Below are positions 11,051 to 22,216 of a stretch of DNA of 64,000 nucleotides, in pieces (the stretch's first letter is position 1; each line of letters begins with the position of its first letter). Position numbers and translations under genes: made by a program. Location: assembly GCA_963210315.1 (NCBI GenBank), contig OY723289.1, positions 310,001 through 374,000 of the forward strand, written 5' to 3'. This DNA is from Rhynchopus euleeides. Its lineage: Eukaryota > Euglenozoa > Diplonemea > Diplonemida > Diplonemidae. Under the pieces are notes generated by a model, which was not told the DNA's origin, made no database searches, and was given only the letters and a program-made list of their open reading frames with translations.

Positions 11051-11170
11051 AAGGGAAAATGTAGAACGGCATGCTGCCCGTTTCTTCATTTTTCACCTTG
11101 CCTGGTGGGGGGGGAACCTCTCACGAGGCAAAAAAGAGGAACGGCATGCTGCCCGTTCGCTCATTTTTGC
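11051..11170 (+). repeat. GGAACGGCATGCTGCCCG repeat pair, copy A
   Basis: The motif GGAACGGCATGCTGCCCG, followed by TTTCTTCATTTTTCACCTT-like sequence, occurs twice about 70 bp apart (11065 and 11131). The same doublet occurs at 56888 and 56962 in the other CACGGT unit. No protein is encoded. Confidence 0.6.
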
Positions 11171-11227
11171 CTCCGGGGTACATATGCAACCTCCGGATTT
11201 ACATATGTAAGCTCCGGATTTTACATA

Positions 11228-11572
11228 CCGTATACGTAAATATTTTGGAACGTAAATATTATGGAACGTAAATATTATGGAACGTAAATATTTTGGAACG
11301 CTGGTGGGTTGGCGTTCCAGATTTTTTTCGTTCCATAATATTTACAGGGCTTTCTGCGACTCGGGGACTTGGACCAGGTGATCGGACGGCATACAGAGTC
11401 CCTGACGGGACCTACTCGTGCACTTTTCGCGCGATTCCTGACGCAAGCCGTCCTCACCACCGAGTCCCCAACTGGCCCTGTAAATATTATGGAACGTAAA
11501 TATTATGGAACGGACCGGCCAAAAATGGGCCCGTTCCATAATATTTACGTTCCATAATATTTACGTATACGG
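11228..11572. mobile_element. MITE with CCGTATACG termini, TA flanks, copy 1
   Basis: A 345-bp element with termini CCGTATACGTAAATATT, reinforced by repeated GGAACGTAAATATTATGG at both ends. TA flanks both sides inside a TTTACATATGTAAA array unit, so the unoccupied site would be one intact array palindrome. The core is almost identical to 57700-58028. Confidence 0.75.
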
Positions 11573-11827
11573 TATGTAAACTCCAAAATTTACATATGTA
11601 AATCGGAAAATTTTGATATGCAAAAATTTGATTAGCAAAATGATATGCATTTTCTGCATAAGACCACCGTGCAGGCTTTCCACAGCATAAACATATCCTG
11701 TTCATCACACATTGGGGTATCATCTAAAGGCGACCCCGCAAAAACCCATCGGGGGGCATTCCCTCTAAAGTGCGCACAAGCGAGCCGCCTAACAATATAG
11801 GCTGAAACCTGACTCACACTTTGACAC

Positions 11828-11894
11828 GTGAATATTTTTATATTAGTGTAGACACACACCGAGCACTTGCTCTTGATGTGATCTCCACTGACAC
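11828..11894 (-). other. Conserved ~67-nt segment with hairpin, copy A
   Basis: Outside the mobile unit, this segment matches 38088-38158. Both contain CACACCGAGC, then TGCTCTTGATGTG and TCTCCACTG, preceded by GTGAAT and a T-rich stretch. On the minus strand they read GTGGAGAnCACATCAAGAGC followed by a small hairpin (GAGCAAGTGCTC here, GAGCAGCCGCTC in the other copy). The class is unknown: a structured RNA or a short repeat. Confidence 0.4.
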
Positions 11895-12635
11895 AGAGTG
11901 AAGGTCCCCACTGTCATACTAACACGCCCCTCCCCCCCCCCCCCAAGGCCTCGCTTGTTCGGCTGTCGTGATGGGAATGCCCAGAAGCATGCCCACAGCA
12001 ATGACCCTCTCCCCTCCATCTCGCTCTCCTTCTCTCAGGGAGGGGGGGCGGTCCCTCTTCCACATCCTTGCATGTTTACAGTGAGGGTTTCGCCCCCCAG
12101 GGGTTATCTGTTCTATCTCGTTCTCTCAGGGGATGAACCCTTCGTCCCTCGTTATCCCTCTGCCTGGGTTTGCTGTTCTGCCAGAGGGAGGGGCGCCTGA
12201 GACCCCACCGCGTGATATCAGAAGTTTGCCAGAAATTTAACAAACGCTGTTTCAGGCGCCCCGAGAGAACTTCTGGCAGAAAAATAAAACAGGCAGGAAC
12301 AGGTGCAGCTGTTGCGGAGTTGTTACGTTGTTCTTTTTGTTGGTGGATTTTCTCTTTAGATGCCCTGTAAGGGGGTTCCTATACGATATTCAGGGGCGGC
12401 GTTTTTTTTAACGGGATTATTCTTTCGGGAAAGTTGTGTTCAACACTGACAGCCAGGGTGTCGTGGCGTGTCCTGATTGATGCACAGCATTCTGCTTCTG
12501 GCCACCCTTGGGGGTGTGCAGCGTCGGCAAACACAACATCACCTCCCCGCCCACCCCAGCCCACCCCACCCCCTCGCTGCAACCCTCTTGAAGGTCTCCG
12601 TGATCTCTTGTGGTGTGCCACCAGGCCGTTCGCTC

Positions 12636-12725
12636 GGGGCGAAGTTGGGCCCAACTTCGCTAAAAAAATAAATCTTCAGATTTACTTCGTCCCAACTTCG
12701 CCCAAGGGGACGAAGTTGGGATAAA
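12636..12725. repeat. Palindromic GGGCGAAGTTGGG repeat
   Basis: GGCGAAGTTGGGCCCAACTTCG at 12638 is a perfect palindrome. The same half-units return at 12693-12721 (CCCAACTTCGCCC and GACGAAGTTGGG), separated by an AT-rich spacer with its own small palindrome (AATCTTCAGATT). Function unknown. Confidence 0.5.
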
Positions 12726-12949
12726 AAAATTCTGGGCTCGGCCCCCACCCACCGAAGAGGGGGTGGGTGGTGAAAGAGCCCACGGGATCACGAGGCTCAG
12801 GGGATGGGGAATGCACGAGGAAGGAAGTGTCAGAAGGAGACCACAACGACCTTCCCCAAAGTACGACGTATTGCTCCGCCCAGGCCCCCCTGTGGCGTAT
12901 GTCTGGTGCCCAAGTCCTTTCAAGTTACATGAATCTGTCCATCCGCAAT

Positions 12950-13195
12950 GAACAGATGTTCACTACCGTGGCCTCCGGCGGCTGGGGGGCTCCGCCCCCC
13001 GCAGCCGAACTGTGTGGCACAGTGGTCCCTGCCAATCCACGGGCGTTTCGCTCATAAGCAAGGTTATTAGTGCCTCCGGAGGTACTAACAGCCTTGCCAG
13101 AAGTGCAGCGATCTGCCCTCTCAAGGAAAGGTAGCCAATGTGTACCTCCCTCGGGGGCGCGAAGCGCCCCCGAGGGGCGCCTCCCTGTGCGTGGT
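12950..13195 (-). repeat. GC-hairpin short interspersed repeat, copy 1
   Basis: Read on the minus strand, the unit begins with a strong hairpin (GGGGGCGCTTCGCGCCCCC), has about 150 variable bases and ends in a conserved 52-60 nt block. That block holds GGGGGGCGGAGCCCCCC, then CCGCCGGAGGCCACGGTAGT and CATCTGTTC. The same architecture occurs at 23885-24122 and 59580-59874, and the 3' block alone at 59990-60049. Confidence 0.6.
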
Positions 13196-13711
13196 TAAAA
13201 AAAATCTCAAAATTCCAAAATCCCAAATAAAACTTCGTCCACCCCACACGGGATCTGTGGACGATAGCGAACGGCCTGACTGTGCCACACAAAATCAATA
13301 TCGCCAGCGGGAAAGAGATGGGAAGTGCGCAGAACATCCGGTGCGCTGTTTGCGGTTCGTTCTGTGTTCCGCATATTTTTTTTTCACCCCTTGAAAATTA
13401 TCACCTTTTCTACCTCATATCTCAGGAGGAGTCTAAACGACGTTTTATGACTCCAACCCCCCTCGGTGCGTCACCGGTTTTTTTTTTACTTTCTGATTTT
13501 TTCGATTCGATTCGTTTGCGCTGCCTCCCCCACCTCTCGTTTGCACGACACACACACACACAATATATTTGTTAAGGAACATCCGTTCCCGCCAGGCCGA
13601 GACAGAGAAGAGCGGCCCACACAACGCACAACAGACACACAACTGTGTCTAACCACACTCCCACACACGCAGCAATGCATGATCCCACTACTCCCCCAAT
13701 CCCCCACCCCC

Positions 13712-14719
13712 TCACAGACCAGCACCCTCCGCTGAGTTCCGCAGCTGCGCCCCTTCCCGCTCTGCCTGTGAGATGTACTTCAGGACAGTCTCATCGATGC
13801 ACGGGGGATCCCGCTTGGACACATTTTTATACTCGCGGGTGCTGATGATGGAAGGGCCCTCCAGCTTCGGGCAATTCAACAGGTGTGACGGGGCCGGGGC
13901 GCGGATAAGGTCGCGCCGCACGCACACCCCGCAGGAAAGCTTCTCCAAACCACTGCGGGGGCAGGTGATGATCCCCCGGGTGGGCAGGGTATACACCACA
14001 TAGTCGTGCACAATCTCACTGACCCCTTTATAGGACAGCATCCCCTCCTGGCACAGCGCAATGATCTGCTGCGAGGTGTAGCAAGGCGCCTTCTGCTGTA
14101 TCGCCTTCTGCACCTTCCGGGCATGCTTCGCCTTGCACACCGTCGGGTCCGATCTCCGCGCCTTGTCCTTTTTCCTCCTGCTGTTCTTCCGGTTGGTGTG
14201 AGCGCGCTCCTGGTGCCACGCAAGGGAGTTCGGGGTCAGCTGCCTCCCCCACCACCCCGTCCCAAACCCCTTGATAGGCTGCACCGCATAGCAGAGGAGG
14301 CGCGGGGGGCATGTGCTCCCCACACCGGCGTCGCTGCTCGCGCTGCTCTCAAAGGGAAGCGGGTAGGCTGAGTCATCGCAGAAGTCAGACAGGTTATTTC
14401 TCTCCGGGACCCACAGAGACCCTGTGATGTACGGGCCTTCACACTGCTCCACCCTCTGGGGCTGCAGCTGCTGCTGCTGCTGGTGGGGCTGGTGTGGTTG
14501 GTAGTAGTGGTTGGCTCCAGTTGGAGCCTCCGCATACTCAGCCCCCTGGGAGAACCACCCGTCACACCCCGTCCCCAGGTAGGGTGCGGAGCGGGCGCGG
14601 TGCAGCCGCGGTGCCCCGCACATCCCTTCCTCCCCTCCCATGGCGCTTGCGGGGCAAGCCTGCGGCTCAGGCACGTCGTTGTAAGCATTGCTGAGCCACT
14701 CCGAGGAGAAGTCCTCCAT
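13712..14719 (-). CDS. Unknown basic protein, 335 aa
   Basis: A single-exon frame from the ATG at 14719 (MEDFSSEWLSN) to a stop at 13712. The frame stays open further upstream to 14944, but that part translates to Pro/His low complexity over a G-run-rich stretch and is probably 5' leader. The first half is low complexity with a Gln/Pro/His tract near residue 80. The middle has a strongly basic segment (NRKNSRRKKDKARR, then KAKHARKVQKAIQQK) that could be a nuclear localisation or nucleic-acid-binding region. The C-terminal third is ordered, with scattered Cys (LSCGVCVRRDLI, LLNCPKLEG) that might bind metal. I do not recognise a family. No signal peptide or membrane segment is seen. Confidence 0.6.
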   Translation of the reverse strand: MEDFSSEWLSNAYNDVPEPQACPASAMGGEEGMCGAPRLHRARSAPYLGTGCDGWFSQGAEYAEAPTGANHYYQPHQPHQQQQQLQPQRVEQCEGPYITGSLWVPERNNLSDFCDDSAYPLPFESSASSDAGVGSTCPPRLLCYAVQPIKGFGTGWWGRQLTPNSLAWHQERAHTNRKNSRRKKDKARRSDPTVCKAKHARKVQKAIQQKAPCYTSQQIIALCQEGMLSYKGVSEIVHDYVVYTLPTRGIITCPRSGLEKLSCGVCVRRDLIRAPAPSHLLNCPKLEGPSIISTREYKNVSKRDPPCIDETVLKYISQAEREGAQLRNSAEGAGL

Positions 14720-16013
14720 TGCGATGCAGGGTGGGGGGGGGGAGGGGGGGGGGGTCAACTGCAAACCATGCAGAAGTGAGAAGGGAGTGAGATGATATCC
14801 CCCCCGAAAGAATGGCACAGCCCTCAACTGGGGAGGGGAGAAGAAGCGGCGCGTGAGGGGGGGGGGGGGGGGGAATAAACCGCCTGGTGGCAGGGGTGGT
14901 GTGTGGTGGCGGTGGAGGTGATGACAGTGGCTGGATAGAAACAAAAATTCACTTCACCATTCAGCAGCAACCGCTCTTAGCCTGTACTTTGTTTGTTGAT
15001 GCGTTGACGCTTCTACACACAAACTCTGAAATGATAATCACACCCTGAGCCTGCTGAAGGGTGGGGTTAGTGTATAGAGCACGTTTCGATGCTGTGGTGG
15101 GTGATTTCTGCTCACACGAGTGTGCGGAATAGGGCAATTCCTCAGCACACATCACAAGGTGTGGGGAGGTGTTAGGTGTGGGGGGGGACGGACATCCGAC
15201 CCAATCACAGCTCGGCTAGCGGTTATTCCTGCGACAGGGGCTACTACCTTTTGGTTGCCTCCTGCAACTATACTCAGATGTTCTTTCGGCAGGCTGGCGG
15301 GGAGGCGTGAGGTGCTTCACGTGGGAGAGGGACTCGAAGGACACTTCGGGGGGGTTGGGGGAGGTGGGCGGGGCCACCCCAGGAATAACAGCTTGGGTAT
15401 TCCTGGAAAATCCCAAGTGGAGGAGAGAGAGAGAGAGTCCCGTCTCGAGAACAATGTTCCTTTATTTTGTTTAGAGTGATGTCACCCTGCCCCTCACACA
15501 CGCAGTTGTGCCGTTTTGAACGAATCATATTGATGGCATCGTTTGCGTGGTTATTTTTCACAAACCACAAGGCACGATGTTGCGTTGAGCGAATCAGAGA
15601 AATCGAAACATCGAACGACACTTCCCACAGCACCGAGTGGGCAGAACGCAGGGTGTATCGGTGGAGCTCTCCGGAATAAAGGCCTGAATGGGAATCACGG
15701 TGTTCTGCACCCTGGCAAAAATGGATTCGTGAGTGGGGGGAAGAGCCACTTCTCAGCAGGAGGGGGCGACGTGTTGCCACCTCACCCCCTCCTCCAGGCT
15801 CTTGGTCTGATGACTTCAAGTGTTTGACTGGCGCAGCCAGGGTTGCTTTTTTGTGACAAACGGCACCGCTCACGGAAGGCGTTCAGATCCAAAAAGCCCC
15901 CCCACCACCCGGTTGCTGCCGGGTTGCACAAACAAAACAAACATCAACCGGCAATCATTTTCAGGACATATTTTTTTCGACGGCCAACCCACCTGACGTG
16001 TGTGTAGGTGGTA
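14720..16013. other. Intergenic region, no gene seen
   Basis: G runs at 14732-14755 and 14860-14875, a GA microsatellite near 15425 and otherwise mixed sequence. No coding frame with family support was found. Confidence 0.4.
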
Positions 16014-16394
16014 CCGTATTCGGAAAAATACTGGAACGGATGTTCCAAGTTCCAGCCGAGACCCCATCTGTTCCAGTTATTTTCCGTTCCAGAATTGTTT
16101 TGGGGGGTCTGCGCGGACTTGGCCATTTTCTGAGAGTCGGGTACTTTCCCAAGGGTATGCTGGGCCCACCATCCTCCACCATGGCATGGGGTGGGGTGAG
16201 GTGGGATTTCGGACATGTGCCCCAAAAACTGACAAGTACCCGTCAATTTCCCCCATATTCTAATTCTGGAACGGAAAAATACTGGAACGGAATAATGTTC
16301 CAAGTTTCGAAAATCCGGGTTTGTTCCAGTTACTTTCCGTTCCAGAAAAAATCCGTTCCAGCATTTTTCCGTTCCAGTATTTTTCCGAATACGG
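16014..16394. mobile_element. MITE with CCGTATTCGG termini, TA flanks
   Basis: A 381-bp element bounded by CCGTATTCGGAAAAATACTG and its inverted copy, with TA on both sides (16012-16013, 16395-16396). Subterminal GGAACGGAAAAATACTGG repeats mirror the GGAACGTAAATATT repeats of the CCGTATACG MITEs, so it looks like a diverged relative of them. Confidence 0.7.
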
Positions 16395-17438
16395 TATTTG
16401 CTGCAGTGCCGAAGAACGGCGGGCGCATGTCTTTTTTTTTTTTGCTACTTTCCTCCCCATTCTGTTTTGGAGCACAAGGCGAAAAAATTAGCGAAGGTGA
16501 AGGTGAAGGCGAAGGCGCCCCGAGGATCCTATAAAACAAATCGCAATCCATGGGGGGGGGGGGGGGGGGTGCGTGGCAATATCACGCGTGAGAAGATCAC
16601 AAAAAATAAAACCAATCACACAGTTTGGGGGTGGGATGGCAGCGGTGGTGGAGGGAGACAGGGGCGAACGCTGGTTCTTTGCAAGAAGCCCCTGTCTCGG
16701 CGATGCTAGAAGCCTCCACACACGCCCTCCCCACGCGGGTGACCACATAGCAGAAGTGCACATTATGTGGGCGTGGCCCTGGCCTGGGCTCGTCCGCTGG
16801 TGGACATCCAGACAAAAGACCTCAACTAAACAGAACTGGGAGAATCACAGCATCAAGGCGGCAAAGCCAAAAGAAAAATCCGGAGATGCGTGTGAGGGCG
16901 GCAAGGGCTGTGGCAGACTCAACACAATCTAAAAGCATGGCTCATCCATGGTGGACCGGGAGGGGGCACTCCACATGCTGCTCTTGGGGTTTGGTCTTCC
17001 GGCGAATTGTAACGACGTTGTTCCACACAACACCACTTTCCACATTCACGCGTGTGAAAAGGGCATATTTCGGATAAAGCAAAAGCCATCCGTGGCAATT
17101 GGCAGGAGCAGCGAACCCACCACCTTCAGACCCATCGCAACCGCCGGCGGCCAACCCTGCCACCCCGATCTGCGTGCGAGCTGTGTGCACAGCGGGAGGC
17201 CCATGCTGGTGGTGACTCCTTTCTCGACACCCACACGCGGAGGATGCGCACACTCGGCGAGTGGCACGGTCGGACCCAGATCACAGGCGAGTGGCTCCTC
17301 CCACGATCGGCAGGCAGGCCACCCGGAATGGGAGAAGAAACCCCTGCTGCTCTGCAGTGGAGGGCGAAGCCCTCTCGATGCCCGCCCTGAGGGTCGGGCA
17401 GGGGGGGCGGAGTGGGTGCTATTTGCAGAGCCTGCTGC
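16395..17438. other. Intergenic region, no gene seen
   Basis: Contains a poly-T run (16433-16444) and a long G run (16552-16570). Nothing with family support was found. The right end should carry the VPS37 3' UTR. Confidence 0.4.
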
Positions 17439-18826
17439 TCAAGGGGCACGCTGGAGCGCACGGATCTTCTGGTCTGCCAGGTGAAAGGCCTTCGCCGCAC
17501 GGAAGTACAGGCAGTCGGCATCGTCAAACCCTGCGAGGGGGTGGGGCGGATGTGTCAGGCCATAAAGTGCAAAGTGTGAAGTGCAAAGGTAGCTTTGTTG
17601 AAAGGCAGGCATACCTCCTGATTCCGGCAGGTCCTTATTCAGCGCATCGAGTGTCGCCTGGTTGTCCTTCCGCACCTCCTTCAGCTTTTCGATGAGATGA
17701 TCCCTGCCGTATTGCTGTGCAGGGGGAAGTGTTGGTTGTGGCTGACTTGACATTTTTTTCCGGGAAAGCCGGCACCGGCAATCAGATCACAATTACTCCC
17801 CACGCCCTCCCACCATACCGTATTCACACAGGCCACACACGCCCCCACTTCATCAGCCTTCTCCTCAAGAGATGTGAGAGAGGTCCGCGCCGCAATGAGC
17901 TGTGCCGTCACCTCCTCCAGCTCCCGCTCCTTCTGCTCCTTCATCTGGCGGAGCACATCGCAGCGACCCGATGCCGCTTCGGACACACGCCCCAGGCCCA
18001 CGCTGCTGACATACAGCAGCGCCTTCAGCGACTCCTTCCGCTCGCCAGGCGGCAGCGACACCAGCTTCTGCAGCCGTTCCGTCTCCAGCTCTTCCAGCTC
18101 TGGGAAAGACACGGGGGGCTGCGGCAGCGCCGGCACCTCGCCGACAAGATCCGACGCGCTCCGAAAGTCCGGCTTCTCAAACACAGCCTCACGGCAGGCA
18201 TCCCCCGCCGCCCTGCGCAGCGCATCCCCCGACACCTCCGGTGGGGGGGCCCCGAGACGCCACACGACATCCGTCTCCTTCACAGGGGGGCACCGCATGA
18301 TGGCCTGCACGGCACTGCGCAGAGGCACAGCCAGCTCCGTCTCCCAGCTCCACGCGAGCAGCTCTGGGGTGGTGATGGTGCCGGACCTGTCCGTGATGAG
18401 GTCGTGAACGTGGGTTGCCGGGTCCGGCGAGAGGAGCTTGAGGATGGGGCGGCGTATTTTCGGAAACCCCCTCAGGAGGCGCAGCTCGAAGGAGATGGGC
18501 TTGTCGGGGAAGAGCACCATGATGCGGCCCCCATCCCCCAGCGCCTTCCCGCGGATCCCGTCGTGGGCGAACTCCAGGACAACCGCTTCCTCCTGCTCCG
18601 CGAAGCAGCGCTCGTCGGTGTAGCCCATGATAATCTCGAGGTCATCATCAGCAGAGGGCGAGTCTGTTGCTGGCGCTGTTGCTGTTGCTGGTGCTTCTGC
18701 CGCTTTTGTATCCGCAGGGGCTGCGGCCGTCGCAGCGGGGCGGGCATCGTACTCGGATAAGCTTGGGATCGCTGGGGGTGGCGGTGTCGGGTATCTCACA
18801 GAGGGGAGGGCAGCGGTCGCATCCAT
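17439..18826 (-). CDS. VPS37: VPS37-like ESCRT-I subunit with UEV-like N-domain, three exons
   Basis: Exons are 18826-17849, 17714-17615 and 17530-17439. Intron 1 is phase 0 (GTGGGG donor) and intron 2 is phase 1 (GTATGC donor). The product is 389 aa. The N-terminus is Ala/Pro-rich. Residues about 75-170 (IMVLFPDKPISFELRLL ... TPELLAWSWETEL) have the spacing of a UEV-like fold, as in animal VPS37A. A coiled coil follows (ELEEVTAQLIAARTSL), then the Mod(r) domain, completed only by splicing: YGRDHLIEKLKEVRKDNQAT, LNKDLPESGGF, then DADCLYFRAAKAFHLADQKI, matching the family's C-terminal R..YHLR helix. VPS37 joins TSG101 and VPS28 in ESCRT-I, which sorts ubiquitinated cargo at endosomes. The Mod(r) assignment is strong; the UEV call rests on pattern only. 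Confidence 0.75.
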
Positions 18827-20910
18827 CACTCGGGTGACGAGGGGCGGGGTTGGAGGAAGTAGGGGGGGCGGTGGGGATCACCCATCTGCAGGGGGGGGTG
18901 GGTGGGTGGGTGGGTGTGTTTTAGAAATGGTGTGCGCTGGGACAAGGGGTTCTCCGCTGTTGGAGGGTTTGGCACCTTCAAACGCGATGTGCAGTGCAGT
19001 GCAGATCTTGGAATGCACTGCAAGGGTGGCGGGGTGGGGGGTGTGGGAATGGGCTCGCAGACGGGTGGCACCTATACCGTGCTGATTTGCTGCTACGCGC
19101 CGCTCGGGGAACGCCCAACTCAGACATGAGAATACATAACATATTGACAACCGCGAACCGTTTCGTAGATTTTCTTTTGTCGTTGGGAGGGGGCATGGGG
19201 GCATGGGGTGTGGTGAGCGGTGGCTGTGATTCGCTCGCACACGCAGAAAAAGATGATCCTGACAACACAGTCGGGTCGCACCGACACAGCTTGGCACAGG
19301 GTGAGGGGGGGCGTACGGGTGTTTTTTTGAATGATTTTCGGGTTCCCGGCAGTCTCCACGTGGTAGGCGAGAGTTGAAGACTGCCACACCTGCATAATAC
19401 CGGGGGGTAGGGGCTCAATGCCTGGGCAGCGTGATGCAAGCGTGATGCATCCTGCATCCTGATCAGCACCAACACCCCGGGTTTGAAAGCTTAGGAACAC
19501 GCGTGATGCGGTGGCTTGTCGCCATGTGTGCGTGGTGTGGAGGGGGGATTTCAGAACGAGATTGCACCAAGACGGGCACGAGACCCACAAGACCGTTTGT
19601 AGTATGTACACCACACCGATGCCACCAGCGAGGGGGCAGGCGATGGGGCACGAGCAAAGAAAGAGACTGTAGATGGACAAGAGATCTTTTCGGACTTGTT
19701 AACAGGACAACAGTGAGAATGTGAGAAGCGAGAAACCCCCCTAATTGCAGATCGAGTTGAGAGCTGGAGGCAGGGAGGGTATTGTCAAGTCGGGGCTCCC
19801 AACCTGAAGTGCAGTAAGTGCGCCACTCAGAGCCACACAGCTCAGAGTGGGGAACCCCGCCCAGCTGTTGGCACCTAGCTGGCGGGGCTGGGATATATAC
19901 TCCAGTTCCAAAGAAAGGGATGCATGTGAAGGATGATGTGGCCTTTGGGGCTTTGCCAGGAATTCTTCTCGAGACGGCAACCCCAGAGGAAGGGGCCACT
20001 TAATACACCTCCGTGTCGGGATGCTTCTATGGGATACACCGAACGACCCACCAGCACCATCAACCCCTGATGTGGCCATCGGAATCTCGCACGGGGGGGG
20101 TCTAGGTTTATTAGTTATATATTTGCACACCTCAGCAGACAAGGGCTCCCTGTGGAATGGCATACTATCTCCCTACGCTTTGGGGAATGGAGGGGGCGGG
20201 CAGTAGTTGTGAGAGAGAATGGGGTCGGGTCGCACACAAGACTATCTCTCGAGAGCCCGCACAGAAAAATATGACCCCACCCCAAAGCGCAGGGAGGGAG
20301 TCGCCGGCAGTATTGGGGGCGCTGGGGCTGCCTGCTGGGGCAGAGATGGTGCAAACAGAACAGAACATCGCAGAGATTTGCCTCACGTCGTGACATGAGG
20401 TAGGCAAAAAAGGGAGAAGATTCGCACAACGCCAACCCGAACAGCACCACGAAAAAATAGGGGTGCGGGAAAATGTTCAAAAAATACAGCCCGTCTCAGC
20501 CATACGCTGCCACATTGTTTTTGGCTCAATTTGGCTCAATCAACCGCCATGAAGGGGAGGTTGCGTTTGTCGTTCTGGAGATATTTCCTTTTCCGGAGAA
20601 TTTTTCTTTTCGAACCCACTTTGGCTTTGCTGGTTCTTGAAACCCTCCACCACCACCCGGAAGGGACATGACTCAGGCTTGGCACCTGTGTCAGATGGCC
20701 ATCTGATAAATATCTCAATAAACCACGAATGATGATGTAGATGGGAAAAGGCGGCGGCAGTGGGCGAGATGCGCGAGGAGACAGGAGGTGGGGTGGGGGG
20801 TCCATTCAAAGCTTCTAGCATCCGGTGGTGCCTTCCCGTGATGATGATGATAGTTATATCCACTCGGCTTGAGAGCTCGATGAGATCGAAGAAAAAGCAG
20901 CAATAAAGAA
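18827..20910. other. Intergenic region, no gene seen
   Basis: No coding frame with family support on either strand. The left end is G/T-rich (GGTGGGTGGG near 18897) and would be the VPS37 leader. The right end abuts the left terminus of a mobile unit at 20911, preceded by AAAGAA. Confidence 0.4.
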
Positions 20911-21247
20911 CACGGTATGGCGACGATCGGTCCAATTAGCCTCCAATTAACTTTTTTCCACGATCGTGGGGAAAAAAACCACGATCGCCACGATCGTGGC
21001 TCCAATTAGCTAATTGGAATAATTGGAGGGAATTTTCCTTCGGAAATCCTTAGAGTTCATGTGACGTCATGCAGCAGACACAGCCAAGACTGACTCGGGT
21101 GGTTGTGGTTCTTACCAGCCAGTCCAAAATTCCCGACCCGTGCGGGTTTCGGAGGGCAATAGGAACTATCCTGCCAATACATACCCACCGTGGTCCCCTG
21201 AAAACCGTGTGGAGCTACGTAGGTACGGTCTATAGTTCATCGATGTA

Positions 21248-21280
21248 CCTGGGACCCCCCGTGTATAAGTCCCCCCCCGA
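21248..21280 (+). repeat. Single end of the CCTGGGACCCC MITE (fragment)
   Basis: CCTGGGACCCC followed by GTGTATAAGTCCCCCCCC matches the first 33 bp of the element at 58135 and then diverges. No matching right end is nearby, so this is a truncated copy. Confidence 0.6.
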
Positions 21281-21388
21281 AAATACATGGTGTATCCTGT
21301 ATGTATGGTGTATCTTGCCCTACATGGTGCAAATCTGGGCTGGTATTGATGTCGGGTCGTCATCGGACTGATTCAGATGAGTACATCA

Positions 21389-22216
21389 ATATGGGCTCGT
21401 CCCATAACCCCCCCCCCCCCAAAGTGGCCTTTTTGGGATTTTTCGCTGAAAACCTGAAAGATCCAGGACAAAACCGGTCCTGACCCCCAAACCTGGCCCA
21501 AAAGTGATATCTGGGGCTATCCGGGGGTTTCCTGGGGCAAATGAGGGTGCAGGGGGGCCTGATTCTGGTGGTGATTTCCTCTCCCACGGCCTTTCTTCGA
21601 GGGGGCTCCTCCCCCCCTGAAACCACCTCTTCCGGGCCTTGACTGAAGCCCTCTCATCCGGACACACGTTCTCAAGCGGGTTGCGTGTGCTGTTCAGAGT
21701 TCTTTGTTTTATGCCAGGAAACTTGCACACCCTTGTCGTGGGGTTTGAGCTTGAACAATCTGACTATCTCGGAGAGTCTGAGAGTATGCCAGCGCTGATC
21801 TACCGCCCTGTGCTTGTAGCAACGGGCAGAATGATAGTGTTTCTTCTGTTCGTGCTTTGCGGCTTTCGGTAACTTGATGACAGGACTTGGTGCTGCTGGA
21901 CAGTTCTGGCGATTGCCAACACTGTCGAGGACCCTCGCCTCAAGTGTTTCTGAATCTTCAGTCAAGGCCCGGAAGAGGCGGTTTCAGGGGGGGAGGAACC
22001 CCCTCGAAGAAAGGCCGTGGGAGAGGAAATCACCACCAGAATCAGACCCCCCTGCACCCTCATTTGCCCCAGGAAACCCCCGGATAGCCCCAGATATCAC
22101 TTTTGGGCCAGGTTTGGGGGTCAGGACCGGTTATGTCCTGTATTTTTCAGGTTTTCAGCAAAAATACCCCAAAAAGGCCACTTTGGGGGGGGGGGTTTTT
22201 TGGGACGAGGCCATAT
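21389..22216. mobile_element. Fold-back element with ~250-bp inverted arms
   Basis: Arms at about 21389-21647 and 21958-22216 are inverted copies of each other, beginning ATATGG(G/C)CTCGTCCCA at the outside. Each arm reads through AAAGTGGCC, CCAAACCTGGCCC, CAAATGAGGGTGCAGGGGGG and GGCCTTGACTGAAG. A unique spacer of about 310 bp separates them. No protein is evident. Confidence 0.65.

Larger units (their letters stand above)
5107..11671. mobile_element. Large CACGGT-terminal transposon-like unit (nest), 6.56 kb
   Basis: The left end reads CACGGTGGTCTTA at 5107. The right end reads the exact reverse complement, TAAGACCACCGTG, ending at 11671. CA lies directly outside both ends (5105-5106 and 11672-11673), which fits a 2-bp target duplication. 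Inside each end lie arrays of the palindrome TTTACATATGTAAA and of ATGCATATCATTTTGC (5125-5330; 11165-11225 and 11575-11655). The interior is mostly other repeats nested within it. I find no transposase, so this copy is non-autonomous or dead. The 54.8-58.5 kb unit has the same kind of termini and shares internal modules. Superfamily unknown. Confidence 0.75.
11900..13711. other. Intergenic region with repeats, no gene
   Basis: Apart from the repeats listed at 12636 and 12950, I see microsatellite CA runs (13549-13561) and T runs. No coding frame has family support. The right part probably holds the 3' end of the 13.7-14.7 kb gene. Confidence 0.45.
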
